DNA from: Pristionchus mayeri
Lineage: Eukaryota > Nematoda > Chromadorea > Rhabditida > Neodiplogasteridae
DNA length: 64,000 bases
NCBI GenBank assembly: GCA_036245805.1
Contig: BTRK01000004.1
Span: forward strand, 8,804,001 to 8,868,000
Direction of reading: 5' to 3'
Made by a program: the position numbers and the translations under genes. Positions 46,336 through 56,382 of this stretch are shown here, one piece after another. Below the pieces are notes generated by a model. It saw only the letters and a program-made list of their open reading frames with translations. It did not search any database and was not told where the DNA came from. The number at the start of each line of letters is the position of its first letter. Within the stretch, counting starts at the first letter, position 1.

Positions 46336-46938
46336 CCGTCAACCACCAACGTTGATGTTTTTTCTCTCCTCCATGCATGCATACTCAATAGGATCAGCTC
46401 ATATTATGCTCGACAGCTGCCGATCCTGAGAAATACGTGTGTTTTTGAACAGAAAATCGCACGAGGAAGTGATTCAATGATAGATGTGTGCAAACGCGGT
46501 ATTCTTAGCTGATTGCGCTCAGAAAACTGTGCTGCCAAATGTATAAGACTGGACAAACGAAAAAAACCGCATACCTGTTTCAACGATTGCGCATGGTTGC
46601 AGGTTTCAACTTTCAGTTTTACATTTTTGCCTACAAATTTTTTTTAGTCTAGACTGGTTTCATGGACTATAGCCATTGATAACCCTTGAACTTTGGAGCG
46701 CAACGAATCACTTTATGCTTATTTTTTCATTCAACTTGTGATTAAAGGTAGGAGAATTCAAGTGCAAACCGTTTCACTATTGTAACCATGCAGTAGGAGA
46801 GTGTTCAAAATTGCGTTTTACACCTCATAGAAATGATCTATTATCAGGTTCATTTTTTGAGAATTTTGACAATTCATACACGTGTTAAAAAGAAGTTATT
46901 TCATCCTGGTTTATCCAGTGTAGCCACCCCCTTTTTTT

Positions 46939-47175
46939 CTAAAAATGCATCGAAAAAGGCGTGTGCTTTGTGAGATTTGTTGACCAGCGACCATGTTTTC
47001 TGTCTATGCATAAGTCGAGCACAATATTACTTGTCTCTAACCAAGTTGCATTATAAATTGCCGTGTGATTTGCCACAGCTTCGTATTTTGTTAGGTGACC
47101 GGCATTCACTGCGTCAGACTGATGGGTGCCACACTCGCATTTCATAATTTCACTAATCTCAACGCGAATGGACAA
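46939..47175 (-). other. open frame of 78 codons, unrecognised
   Basis: Reads KCECGTHQSDAVNAGHLTKY and NATWLETSNIVLDLC; composition is protein-like with possible N-glycosylation sites, but there is no start context, splice partner or family match. The rest of 45960-47390 shows no gene. Confidence 0.2.
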
Positions 47176-47394
47176 TACCTCAAGTGGGTGATTCGTTAAT
47201 AATTAGTACTGAGGGGTGTATCGACGAGAGCCGATAGATCTATATCTCCCTTCTTCTCCCCCTTCTCCCCCTTGTCAGTCGGATGTAGAGAGATGACGGA
47301 TAAACGTTGTTACCACTGAACCCATCGATTCATGGTGCATCGGCTTGGTATCGGTCCCGGATTTTGATTGTATTGTCGAGTTGTCGTTGGTGGA

Positions 47395-47575
47395 AGTGCG
47401 TTCCACATTTTGTCGGCGTTGGTGGGCAAGCGGTCCACATTTTGTCGTCGTTGGTGGACAAGCGGTCCACATTTTGTCGTCGTTTGGTGGATAAGCGGTC
47501 CACATTTTGTCGTCGTTGGTGGATAAGCGGTCCACATTTTGTCGTCTTTGGTGGATAAGCTGTCCACGTTTGTTT
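47395..47575 (+). repeat. 32-bp minisatellite, about six units
   Basis: Unit GTTGGTGGACAAGCGGTCCA followed by CATTTTGTCGTC; starts at 47418, 47450, 47482 (plus 1), 47515 and so on. Several frames stay open across it on both strands, which explains its apparent ORFs. Confidence 0.85.
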
Positions 47576-47735
47576 GTCGTTTGTGAATTCCGCAGTCGCA
47601 GAACTGGGGATATTGTTTGTCCATTTGTAGATTCATAATCATTTTTTTGCTTAATTACGTAACGCTTATCACAGCAATTTTCTTGCCAGTAATTATTGCT
47701 TGTGTTTTTACTTGTTTATTTGTTCACTTCGTATC

Positions 47736-50438
47736 ATGTTATCACCAACTTATTGTGCTCCTACATATCCATTATCTTCTCCGTTCCCGTATTTCTATTA
47801 TCACCCCTCTGTCTCAACTGTAGCAGTCACTACACATGCAACCACTACTGTAACATCTACTTGCTGTTCTATGCGATCGCATTCTTCATTCGTTCCTCTC
47901 TCCTCTCAAATTACCACGTCTACTTATCAGAGGAATTCTGAGAGAATAGAGATATTCCATGCAGTGTCCGTACAAGGAAAACTTAACCTATGCTGAAAAT
48001 GTGTCCCTAGGGGTACTTTTTCAGGTAGATCACGAAAATCGACCTTAGGAAGCCGTATCTCTGACCCCTCATTCCCTGTGGCGCGCCTCAACGGCGAGGT
48101 CGGTTTTTCTATATTTTGAACGGCTCATCCAAACCCCGTACATATATAGTAATTCTGAAAGATCTCTTCGAGATAAGTATGTTTTCTGTTGGAAGTGAAG
48201 GGCTATCTCATCTGTGAAAAAAGTTACGGTCATTTGAATGTTCAAAATTGATGCCATGAAAAACTGGTGCTCGATAACAATCCAGTTTCATTTTTATTCG
48301 ATTCCTCGTGCAATTTTACCCTTGGGCGCAAATTTAAATGAAAATCGAAGGGGACGCATTCGACGAAATTTTCGAAAGAATATGGCGAAGTCGAGATTTT
48401 TTGGCCGACAATTACGATTTTTTGCGCCTACAAATTTTCTTTCACGTTTTGGTGAGGAGATATGTGCAAATTCGTTTTCTACGGGTCAAAATACGCCAGA
48501 AAAAATTTAACTCGGCTTATTCTGAGATTTTCGATTTTTGGCTTTTTCTGAGATTTTCGATCATCGAAAAATCACTGTTTTTGAGCCGAAAATCGAAAAT
48601 CTCAGAATAAGCCGAGTTAAATTTTTTCTGGCGTATTTTGACCCGTAGAAAACGAATTTGCACATATCTCCTCACCAAAACGTGAAAGAAAATTTGTAGG
48701 CGCAAAAAATCGTAATTTTCGGCCAAAAAATCTCGACTTCGCCATATTCTTTCGAAAATGTCGTCGAATACGTCCCCTTCGATTTTCATTTAAATTTGCG
48801 CCCAAGGGTAAAATTGCACGAGGAATCGATTGAAAATGAAACTGGATTGTTATCGAGCACCAGTTTTTCAATTTTGAACATTCAAATGACCGTAACTTTT
48901 TTCACAGATGAGCTAGCCCTTCACTTCCAACAGAAAACATACTTATTTCGAAGAGATCTTTCAGAATTACTATATATGTACGGGGTTTCGATGAGCCGTT
49001 CAAAATATAGAAAAACCGACCTCGCCGTTGAGGCGCGCCACAGGGAATGAGGGGTCAGAGATACGGCTTCCTAAGGTCGTTTTTCGTGATCTACCTGAAA
49101 AAGTACCCCTAGGGACACATTTTCAGCATAGGTTAAGTTTTCCTTGTACGGACGTATCTCGGTTCTCTCAGATTTCCTCTGTTATGATCAGCGTCCGATA
49201 ACATCACCAAATTGTTCTCACGCATATGTGTCTTTAGCCGCTCCGATTTGTGGTTCAAATGATGTATCTACACCGTCTAAGCGACCTCTCAATTGTACTG
49301 AATCTATTGTCGAGTCTGATAATCCGTCTATTGGGAATCATTCAATTCTTCCTCAATTTTCTCTCCCTTCTTTCAATGGAAATCCAATGGACTGGGATAC
49401 ATTCATCACTTCTTTTGACGTCACTGTTCACAATCGGCCTCTCCTCGATCAGGAGAAAATGATTCTGCTTCAACAATCTCTAACTGGTCGCGCAAAATTG
49501 GTAATTTCTAGATTTAGATCGTCTGAATATCCGAAGGCGTATGAATATCTGAAGTCTCGTTTCGATAAGCCAAGCATTGTTGTTCAGCAACTTGTGAAGG
49601 AATTGGCTGAAATGCCACAATCGGCAGATGATCTCATTTCTCTTCGAGACACAGTTGATAGAATCCAAACTATTGTTTCAATAATCGATGGATACGCAGA
49701 GTCTACAAATGAGTCTGTTCTGCATCTGTTGCCTAATAAATTCCCTTTGAAATTGCAGGTAAAAATCGCCAAGGCGATGATTTCTGATATGTCCAGCTCT
49801 AAATGGTCTGTTTTACGCCTGCTGACTTTCGCAGAATCCTATGCAACGGAGCAGGAAGAGCTTCACGCAAGATTGCGAATTAGCCTTCCTTCTTCTCTGT
49901 CACCAATTGCCTCTGAAATTCCTGAGCGAGTTGAATATTCCGTCTCATCTCAGCAGTCAAAAAGCGAATCAACGGATTCTATGCATTCTAATCGATCATG
50001 CATTTTATGTCAGTCATTATGTTCTGATCATTCATCTTTATTTTGTAACAAGTACAACAATTTGGAAGATCGTAAACTGCGTCTGATGACCTGGGCCGAT
50101 GTTTCAACTGTAGCCGGAAGGGTCACATTGCCCAGTCTTGTAATGTTAGCACCTGTCCCCGGTGTGAAGGTTCATGCCTCCATTCTAAGCTAATTTGCCC
50201 GTCTCTTGTTTCTTCTCGATTCCGATCTCGGTCGCCATGTAGCAAAGATCGTAGATCAAGCTCTGATTCATCGGGTTATTCTTCTCTCAATTCGCTCTCT
50301 CGGAGATCTGATAACGACAATGATAACATTCCTCTGAGAGAGCAAAGTTTGTCTAAATCATCTGACTTTCTCTCTCCGAGAGATGATTCTGATTCTACTC
50401 TTTTTCGAAGCCGATCGAGGGATCGACAAAATAATTAA
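47736..50438 (+). pseudogene. BEL/Pao-type retrotransposon gag, split by a foldback and frameshifted
   Basis: Part 1 is 47736-47927 (Ser/Thr/Pro-rich N-terminus), part 2 is 49186-50193. Removing the 47928-49181 element plus one TTAT leaves the frame open across the join. Part 2 carries LPQFSLPSFNGNPMDWDTF and a long helical region matching the retrotransposon gag domain DUF1759. The CCHC zinc knuckle CFNCSRKGHIAQSC and a second C-x2-C region lie in another frame from 50091 to the TAA at 50436-50438, a -1 shift relative to part 2. Gag packages element RNA. No protease, reverse transcriptase or integrase follows, and I found no LTRs around it, so this is a broken remnant. Confidence 0.8.
47928..49181. 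mobile_element. foldback element F2 (1,254 bp) inserted in gag
   Basis: Ends CAGAGGAA(T/A)TCTGAGAGAA and its complement; axis near 48554. Arms match closely, including identical protein-like frames on both sides. A 4-bp TTAT duplication flanks it (47924-47927 and 49182-49185). Inner parts share CGACCTTAGGAAGCCGTATC and GATGAGCCGTTCAAAATA blocks with F1, so the families are related. No transposase. Confidence 0.92.
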
Positions 50439-50794
50439 TTCTAATCAATATTTTGTCTGTTCTACCTCGTCTCTCTACGCTCCTTACTAATTTTATTTAC
50501 AGCTTATTCGTAGGATCTGGACATCGGCGTAAGGAACGACAACTCATTTAGTTTTCTTGTATTTCTTCATTGTTTCTGATTCCTGAATTGTGTTGTCCAA
50601 CAAGCTGCAACGTCGTCAACATCCACCTCCCCACAATTAGTCGTCGGTCGTCGATCCTTTTTTATCATCTATGTAGTCTTTGAGTTCTGAAATGACTAGT
50701 TCTAAAACGATACACCATCATTAGTATTAAATGTACAACTGCGTACCTTATAAGTACTAATTACTATAAGTACTAATTACTATACATTACCAGT

Positions 50795-50889
50795 GTTCTC
50801 CTCACTCTTTTCGTGTTTCTTCTCTTCGCAGCTGCAGTCGCCGTTCTATCCTACTTTTTCAATGACGACCCAGTCGTTTTGCAAGGTAC
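50795..50889 (+). other. possible transmembrane exon
   Basis: A frame reading VLLTLFVFLLFAAAVAVLSY then FFNDDPVVLQ ends at a GGTACTG donor. It lies upstream of the chemoreceptor relic and could be one of its exons, but the acceptor is unclear. Confidence 0.25.
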
Positions 50890-50904
50890 TGATTCCGTTC
50901 TTAT

Positions 50905-51000
50905 TAGAGTTCGATAAACGAGACTTCCTCTCCTTATTTCACACACAAATGTATGAAAAACGAAGAAACTAAGGCCCGTATCTCGAACTTTAGCTCTTAT
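50905..51000. repeat. short palindromic element of the CTCTTCATT family, diverged
   Basis: TTCGATAAACGAGACTTCCT on the left and GGCCCGTATCTCGAA on the right, with inner CTTATTTCACACACA and TGTATGAAAAACGAAG. Confidence 0.5.
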
Positions 51001-51307
51001 CCATTATACAATCCTGAGCACTTTTCCAATTAGATTCTTTTTAATTTTATGGGTAGATGACGGACAATTGTTGCGGTTTCAGACCCCACATCGCATCATT
51101 CGACGTTCTCCTGTGCAACGACAGAGGAAAAATATTGCGAAATCCACCGATAAAAACACAATGGCAATTCTGGCACACGAATATGTGTGATGTTTATAAG
51201 AGCCACGGATGGAGAGAGGATGATAAATATTTTAAAGGAAAAATAATTGGCTCGCATTCAATGCACACAGCTAAAGTAGTCCAAGAATGCGCGCAACGCG
51301 CAGGGCG

Positions 51308-51497
51308 CTAGGTCGGATGATCACCGTCGGATGGTAACCTACTGGATGATAACCAAAAAATGGACCCTTCTGTAAAAAAGAACTTCCACAGAAGCATTTT
51401 TGACACTTAGGGAACCTTCTGTGGAAGTTCTACAGAAGGGTCTATTTTTTTTGGTTATCATCCAGTAGGTTACCATCCGACGGTGATCATCCGACCC
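51308..51497. repeat. foldback hairpin, 190 bp
   Basis: GGTCGGATGATCACCGTCGG at the left end is mirrored by CCGACGGTGATCATCCGACC at the right. Inner TACTGGATGATAACCAAAAA is mirrored too. Fragments of the same end occur at 21985 and 22138. Confidence 0.9.
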
Positions 51498-51609
51498 AGT
51501 ACCACGCGCAGCAGCTTCTGCGCCCTTCACTCTATCCCGGAGAATTTAGCGCGCTCTCTCTCCGGTATATTTACAGTACCGTCGAAAAGTCAATAGACTC
51601 GTTTTGAAT

Positions 51610-52012
51610 CTGTTTAAGCCTTTTGCCAAACGTACGATGCAAACGTTGTCTCCGGGGTTTCTGCCGTTGTGGCTGATGCCACTCGCACTTTTATCTTCTC
51701 TACCAATAACGGGTGAGTTTCCGACTCTTTACATTAATGCATTAATCCGATTCCTGTTATTTCCAATTCCGCTTTTCATTATGAGGATCATTTGTATTGT
51801 CTCTTATTTTCGAAATTGCACACACTAATTGTTGGTCTGTGACATCACATTTTGTCCAATTGCTTGATCGGGATAGTATTGGGAATGAAAATGACTATGT
51901 TTTATCAGGCCTTGCACCTTCACAGCTTTACCCTCAAGGAATATTCAGGGACCATTCTAATGTTTCTCATTCTGAAATCGTATCGTCCTTGTATTTTGTA
52001 TTATAGAAAATT
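51610..52012 (+). pseudogene. chemoreceptor relic (TM6-TM7), related to 43114-45405
   Basis: GFLPLWLMPLALLSSLPI, TLYINALIRFLLFPIPLF and, after a TATCAG acceptor at about 51908, SGTILMFLILKSYRPC match the last two exons of the intact-looking receptor in order and spacing, including the intron sequence between them. The upstream exons are missing, apart from a possible one at 50795. In this copy the final helix is in the expected register, unlike in the other gene. Confidence 0.6.
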
Positions 52013-52584
52013 TGCAATTTCAGATCAGTGTAAGCGGCCACGTTAGCTGAAACAGATGATTGTTGCCATGACTTTTTTCATGAGCGAAACATGGTAATGT
52101 CCTTGATGCTTATTTATGCCAATATAATACATTATTTTGTTCATTTCGATGGATAGTAGTGGGAATATTGAATTGTAGTGGGAATACACGATCATTTCTC
52201 AAAGAAATTGACGTTAACGGCGGACGAACAATAGGAAGATACGGCATGCGTGAGCACCTGCAATTTTTAATAAAATTTAATTCAAGGAGCCTGAAATTTG
52301 AAACATAAGACAATTCCAGGCAGCGACGAAAGCTGATATTCGCCGCTCGTGTCGCATGCAATCAACCCGCGAACAATAGCAACAATTGAGAGCACACGAG
52401 AAGTCGAGAGGGGGCAATTGTCAAGAGGTGATTGAGTGGCACTCGCGCCCACTTTTTCAACAGATTAGCCGTCCTTGAGTGTTGCATAGAACGCACGTAA
52501 TCTGAATGTAAATGGCGCAACTTTTTCCTACGTAAATCTATGCAAATTGAAGAAATGGAGGAAATTTTGAATTCAATATTTTAC

Positions 52585-53154
52585 CTCTGCAACCATGATC
52601 GTAATGCACATCCACACGTTCAGTTCCATGAAGATTGCCATGAGCAAGTAGGAAATCGCGAGGACAACAAAGTGTAGAGAGGCGTCGATGATTCTCGAGG
52701 AAATACTGCTGAAATGCATCGAGAATTGCACATTATCTGTTCTGCTTCGATAAGCGGGTCTTCGTTTCTTAAATTTGCACACACTCAAGATCGCTTTATC
52801 TGTGAGAGAGTGTTGGAAATGAAGAGGCGAGGGTCCCTTTATCGAACTCGAGTTCAGTTCATCACATTTTGCCGCTTTACCGATTATTCTCCGTATATTT
52901 CGCGTAGAAAGATCGTCCGGCTCTCGCCGCCTCTTTGATCATGCACATTATGATCACGAGAAGACATGACAAGATGAGTCCTACAAGGTAACAGTTAAGG
53001 TTCGTCCATGCTTGCCAAAAGAGCGGAAAGAAGGAGTTCATGCCAAGAGAGAAAGGAATCAACAAAATCGTATACCGAGAGTTGTTTCGATGTTCCAGAA
53101 GCTAAAGAGCACCGTTTCTGTGGCGCCAAAGTGCAGCACCATTGGCTCCTCCAT
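52585..53154 (-). CDS. Ctr-family copper transporter, three exons seen
   Basis: Ctr proteins are trimeric high-affinity Cu(I) importers at the plasma membrane. Exons (minus): 53154-53076, 52980-52881, 52708-52585, phases 1 and 2, all GT-AG, 101 codons. The N-terminal MVLHFGATETVLFSFW matches the M-x-x-H-F/x-G..E-T-V-L-F-x-x-W start of TM1, followed by LILSCLLVIIMCMIKEAARA. TM2 carries the diagnostic M-x-x-x-M copper filter (LLMAIFM). TM3 begins NVWMCITIM; its usual G-x-x-x-G is not seen. The extracellular Met-rich tail is very short. The last coding exon is uncertain: acceptors before CTCCTTGA (about 52295) or GTGCTCACG (about 52262) both give short ends. A palindromic hairpin (52740-52855) lies in intron 2. 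Confidence 0.8.
52740..52855. repeat. short palindromic element of the CTCTTCATT family, in a Ctr intron
   Basis: CTTCGATAAGCGGGTCTTCG on the left and TTTATCGAACTCGAG on the right, with inner GCACACACTC and GAGAGTGTTGG arms. Confidence 0.55.
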
Positions 53155-53333
53155 CGAACTAGAATGCAAAGTGTCACAAGCGTCAACAAGTGCCCATAAC
53201 TGCCAGAGAAGCTAACTCTCTTACGTCGAGAAATGGAATAAGAGGGGTGTATCGCAATAAAAATATTTATCTCACCTCATAGGTGCGGGATCCATTGCAG
53301 CGAATGGTGAAGGGATGATCTCGGGTAGGGGCT

Positions 53334-53440
53334 CGCGCGGGGGGAAGGATGGGAGAGGGGAGGGGAGAGGAGGATGGGGGAGAGGGGAAGATGGGGGAGG
53401 GGGGGAGGGGAGAGGAGGATGGGGGGCGGAAGAGGAAGGT
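53334..53440 (+). repeat. G-rich purine tract
   Basis: Over 100 bp of nearly pure purine (GGGGAG, GAGGAT units) about 180 bp upstream of the Ctr start. The rest of 53155-54760 has no gene, only an AT-rich stretch (53890-53945). Confidence 0.8.
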
Positions 53441-53626
53441 GAACAACAAGTGACTGGTTGGCCAGTGGTAAGCAGGGGATAATTTGTTCTCTTTCTTTCC
53501 CGTCTCTCTATCTCTCCCTTTACCTATCCAATCCGGTGAATTCGGTGACCATGAGTGATGCTTAATATCCTACTAACGATGTGCTAGATAACCAAAGGAT
53601 GATGCCGCAATGAGCACACACTAGAT

Positions 53627-53735
53627 TTCGTAATGTGGATTACGGTCTCTTCCTTTTCCACACTCTCTGGACGGGTAGAGGTACCAGAGCGTTGTGGAAT
53701 AAAGTGATGGTAACCCGAAATTCGAGCCCTATGAA
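53627..53735. repeat. short palindromic element of the CTCTTCATT family
   Basis: ATTTCGTAATGTGGATTACG and CGAAATTCGAGCCC outer parts; inner CTTTTCCACACTCTCTGG and CCAGAGCGTTGTGGAATAAAG pair. Confidence 0.6.
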
Positions 53736-54949
53736 GTGCAAATCATAGAGAAACGCAATACTGGGAAATTCGGATGCAGGTGGTGTTTTTGTTGCTATTA
53801 CCGGGCCATGTTCGGATGAGGTTGATATGATTTTTTTCAACAAATAATAAAATGATAATGGTAAATTTATTGACTCTGGATAGTGGCTGATTGTATTTTA
53901 AAAATAAATAAAATTAATTAAAAATAAAATTAAAAATAAATTCGTTTCGCACTCGTATCCTCTCTCTTCTCCACCACAGGTAATCGCGGAGATTATTTGA
54001 AAAACGGAAGACGAAAATATAGTATTATTGTCAACATTTTCTGCATTCGGCTCCCAAATCTCTTCCAAACCCATGCAAATCCGCGAATTATGCCCGTTTA
54101 ATTGTTATTCTGGCACATTTACCGAAGATTCAGGAAATATTTCCGGTTCTATTACAGTTCGGATAAGCCCACCGTACGACAACCAAAAATGTTATTAAAA
54201 AATGCTCACAATATACTTTGACAGTACGTGAGCCAAATGTGGAAATTCTAGATAAGGGCTATTTTTAGGCTGATGAGAACGACATGCCAAGATATTTCGA
54301 AATTGCGCAAAATTTTGAATATAAATTGTTACTTAAAACATGCGAGTAGAACCATGCTCCAATACACGTTTTTCCACTCATATTTTACATCAACAACACT
54401 ACTTTAACGTTTCAAGAAGAAAGATCAGAGATCTGAAAAATTCATATTTTCGACTTTTTCTTCACTGTGGCATGTTTGTGTAAAAATTGCCAAATAGGAG
54501 ACACTTCGAATCCGGTTTTTATATTTTTATATTATACATGTCCACTTCTTCTTTCATAATCTGTATTAAAATTCTGTAGCACGCCACCGCTTGATAAAGC
54601 GAAGCGAATATTTATTGTTTGATGGCAAAATAGGTTGTTTATCAGGCTCATTTTTACTTTTTGTCTAATGGTCTTGTATTTAACATAAAAGATTCTGGAA
54701 ATAATTTTCCGCGCATTTTTAGTCGGTGCCGTCTTTCTAGCTCATCTGGGAGTTGAGATACACCATAGCCGGATGCAAAACCGGAAAATTCCTAAAAGCC
54801 GGTTCTGAGACCGATGACCAATATATTTGGAAATGGTATGCCTAGTGTTTTCCACCACTGTAATACGAATCGAATCTGGCACAACTTTTTTGAAAATGTT
54901 CCCGCTCACCCCCCGCTATCTCATGATACGCATAATAAATATTCGCAAA

Positions 54950-55025
54950 AATGCACTCTCTTCATTCCGTGTGCTCTCTCGCGGTCAGACAGACGAGAGC
55001 ATAATGAAGCGAGACGTTTATTGCC
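54950..55025. repeat. short palindromic element of the CTCTTCATT family
   Basis: CACTCTCTTCATTCCGTGTG CTCTCTCG with GACGAGAGCATAATGAAGCGAG as mirror. Confidence 0.6.
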
Positions 55026-55227
55026 AAGCCGCCCCTACAAAAATCAACCTCTTGAGATATTTCGCCTGGCTCGATCGTGAGGTTAAAAGGAGAGAAATCT
55101 GCAAGCTATGCATCGATCTTCACGTGGGATGCTTCGCTTTAAATCAATATTTCAGAAGACCATCGAGATCTCCAGTAGAGATTGAGTTGTTCTACTATTG
55201 AAAATACGGTAAACCATTAGCTTATCA

Positions 55228-55300
55228 AGGTCTTCATTCCATACTCTTTCGCGAAAAACTCAATCAGTCACGAGAGTGAGTGAAATGAAGTGAATAATTC
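55228..55300. repeat. short palindromic element of the CTCTTCATT family
   Basis: GGTCTTCATTCCATACTCTTTCG and CGAGAGTGAGTGAAATGAAG arms, loop about 20 bp. Confidence 0.6.
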
Positions 55301-55541
55301 CCGAATTTTGCCATCTAGCTGCTCGTTCAGGAAAACCCTCGATCACCCTCGATCATGCTATGCTTCGTTGGCTCAAGCAGCTTTCCCCGATGATGAAATG
55401 TGCACGGAGCCACAATACAAATGGAAGAGTACCCTCATCCTTCTTTCTGTATTATTTCTTATCATATTTCTGATCCGAATTAGACGCATACTCTTTCATC
55501 TTCATTTAAGATACCAATATCTGAAGCCAATATATGAATAA
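55290..55541 (+). CDS. possible single-pass membrane protein exon, unrecognised
   Basis: Reads DDEMCTEPQYKWKSTLILL then SVLFLIIFLIRIRRILFHL and ends KPIYE-stop. A stretch upstream (about 55041-55155: YFAWLDREVKRREICKLCID) could be an earlier exon ending at TATTTCAG. The hydrophobic helix flanked by basic residues suggests a membrane anchor. No family recognised; may be chance. The 55545-56380 region after it shows no gene. Confidence 0.3.
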   Translation: MNNSRILPSSCSFRKTLDHPRSCYASLAQAAFPDDEMCTEPQYKWKSTLILLSVLFLIIFLIRIRRILFHLHLRYQYLKPIYE

Positions 55542-56382
55542 TAGTTCTTACTTCTCGTCTAGCAAATTTTATTCTCATATTGTTTTCACATATCCAATTT
55601 GATATTTTCAAACAAACTGGAAGCTAGTCTACCAATTTTCTTGCTTGAGAATGAACATTTTCCTCTTAATGGCAGTTGCTACGTTTGTTATAATCTCTTA
55701 ATCATATCCAATCCAAAATGGATACAGCTCGATGTATTTAGAAATCGCGTACAAAATGGGGGTGTATCATTGTAGAAATGGTCATTTTAGAACTCTTTTG
55801 TGGGTGAAAAATGTTCCAAATTCAATGAATCATTGAGCTAAAAACAAAGAGTTTATTGTTGCAATTTGATGAATCTTACAATAATAATCAAGAAATTCGA
55901 ATACATATATGTATTTGCTCCCTTAAGTTACAAGTTACAAGTGCAAGTTTTTTTTCGGAACCTTTCTTATCAATACCACGCCGAGTCTCCTGACCCGGTA
56001 TCATTCATTTTTTGCGTATCAGTCCCCTTTGGCAACTTCTGCCGCTATCTTCCTACTTATCGTATCTGTCGAAGGTACACAGATTCATCTGTTCCCATTT
56101 ACTATCACTCCTCGTCCTTATCCTAATACATAGCAGAGTTTGCATTACTCGCCGCGTGTTCCCATATAGATCGATAACTAGCGCTAATTAAATCCATCCA
56201 CGCTGTAAGCGCATTTCCACTCTAGATTAAAATTCGATTTATCGTCTCATCATTTACTATACTCTATCGACTGATTGAAAAATGCAGTTAAATGGAAATT
56301 ACCCGAACATCGAACTATGCGACTCATTCTTTCGATGTATGTATGCGACAAAATGTCATCCCAGAAACTAGCGCTTTCAGAG

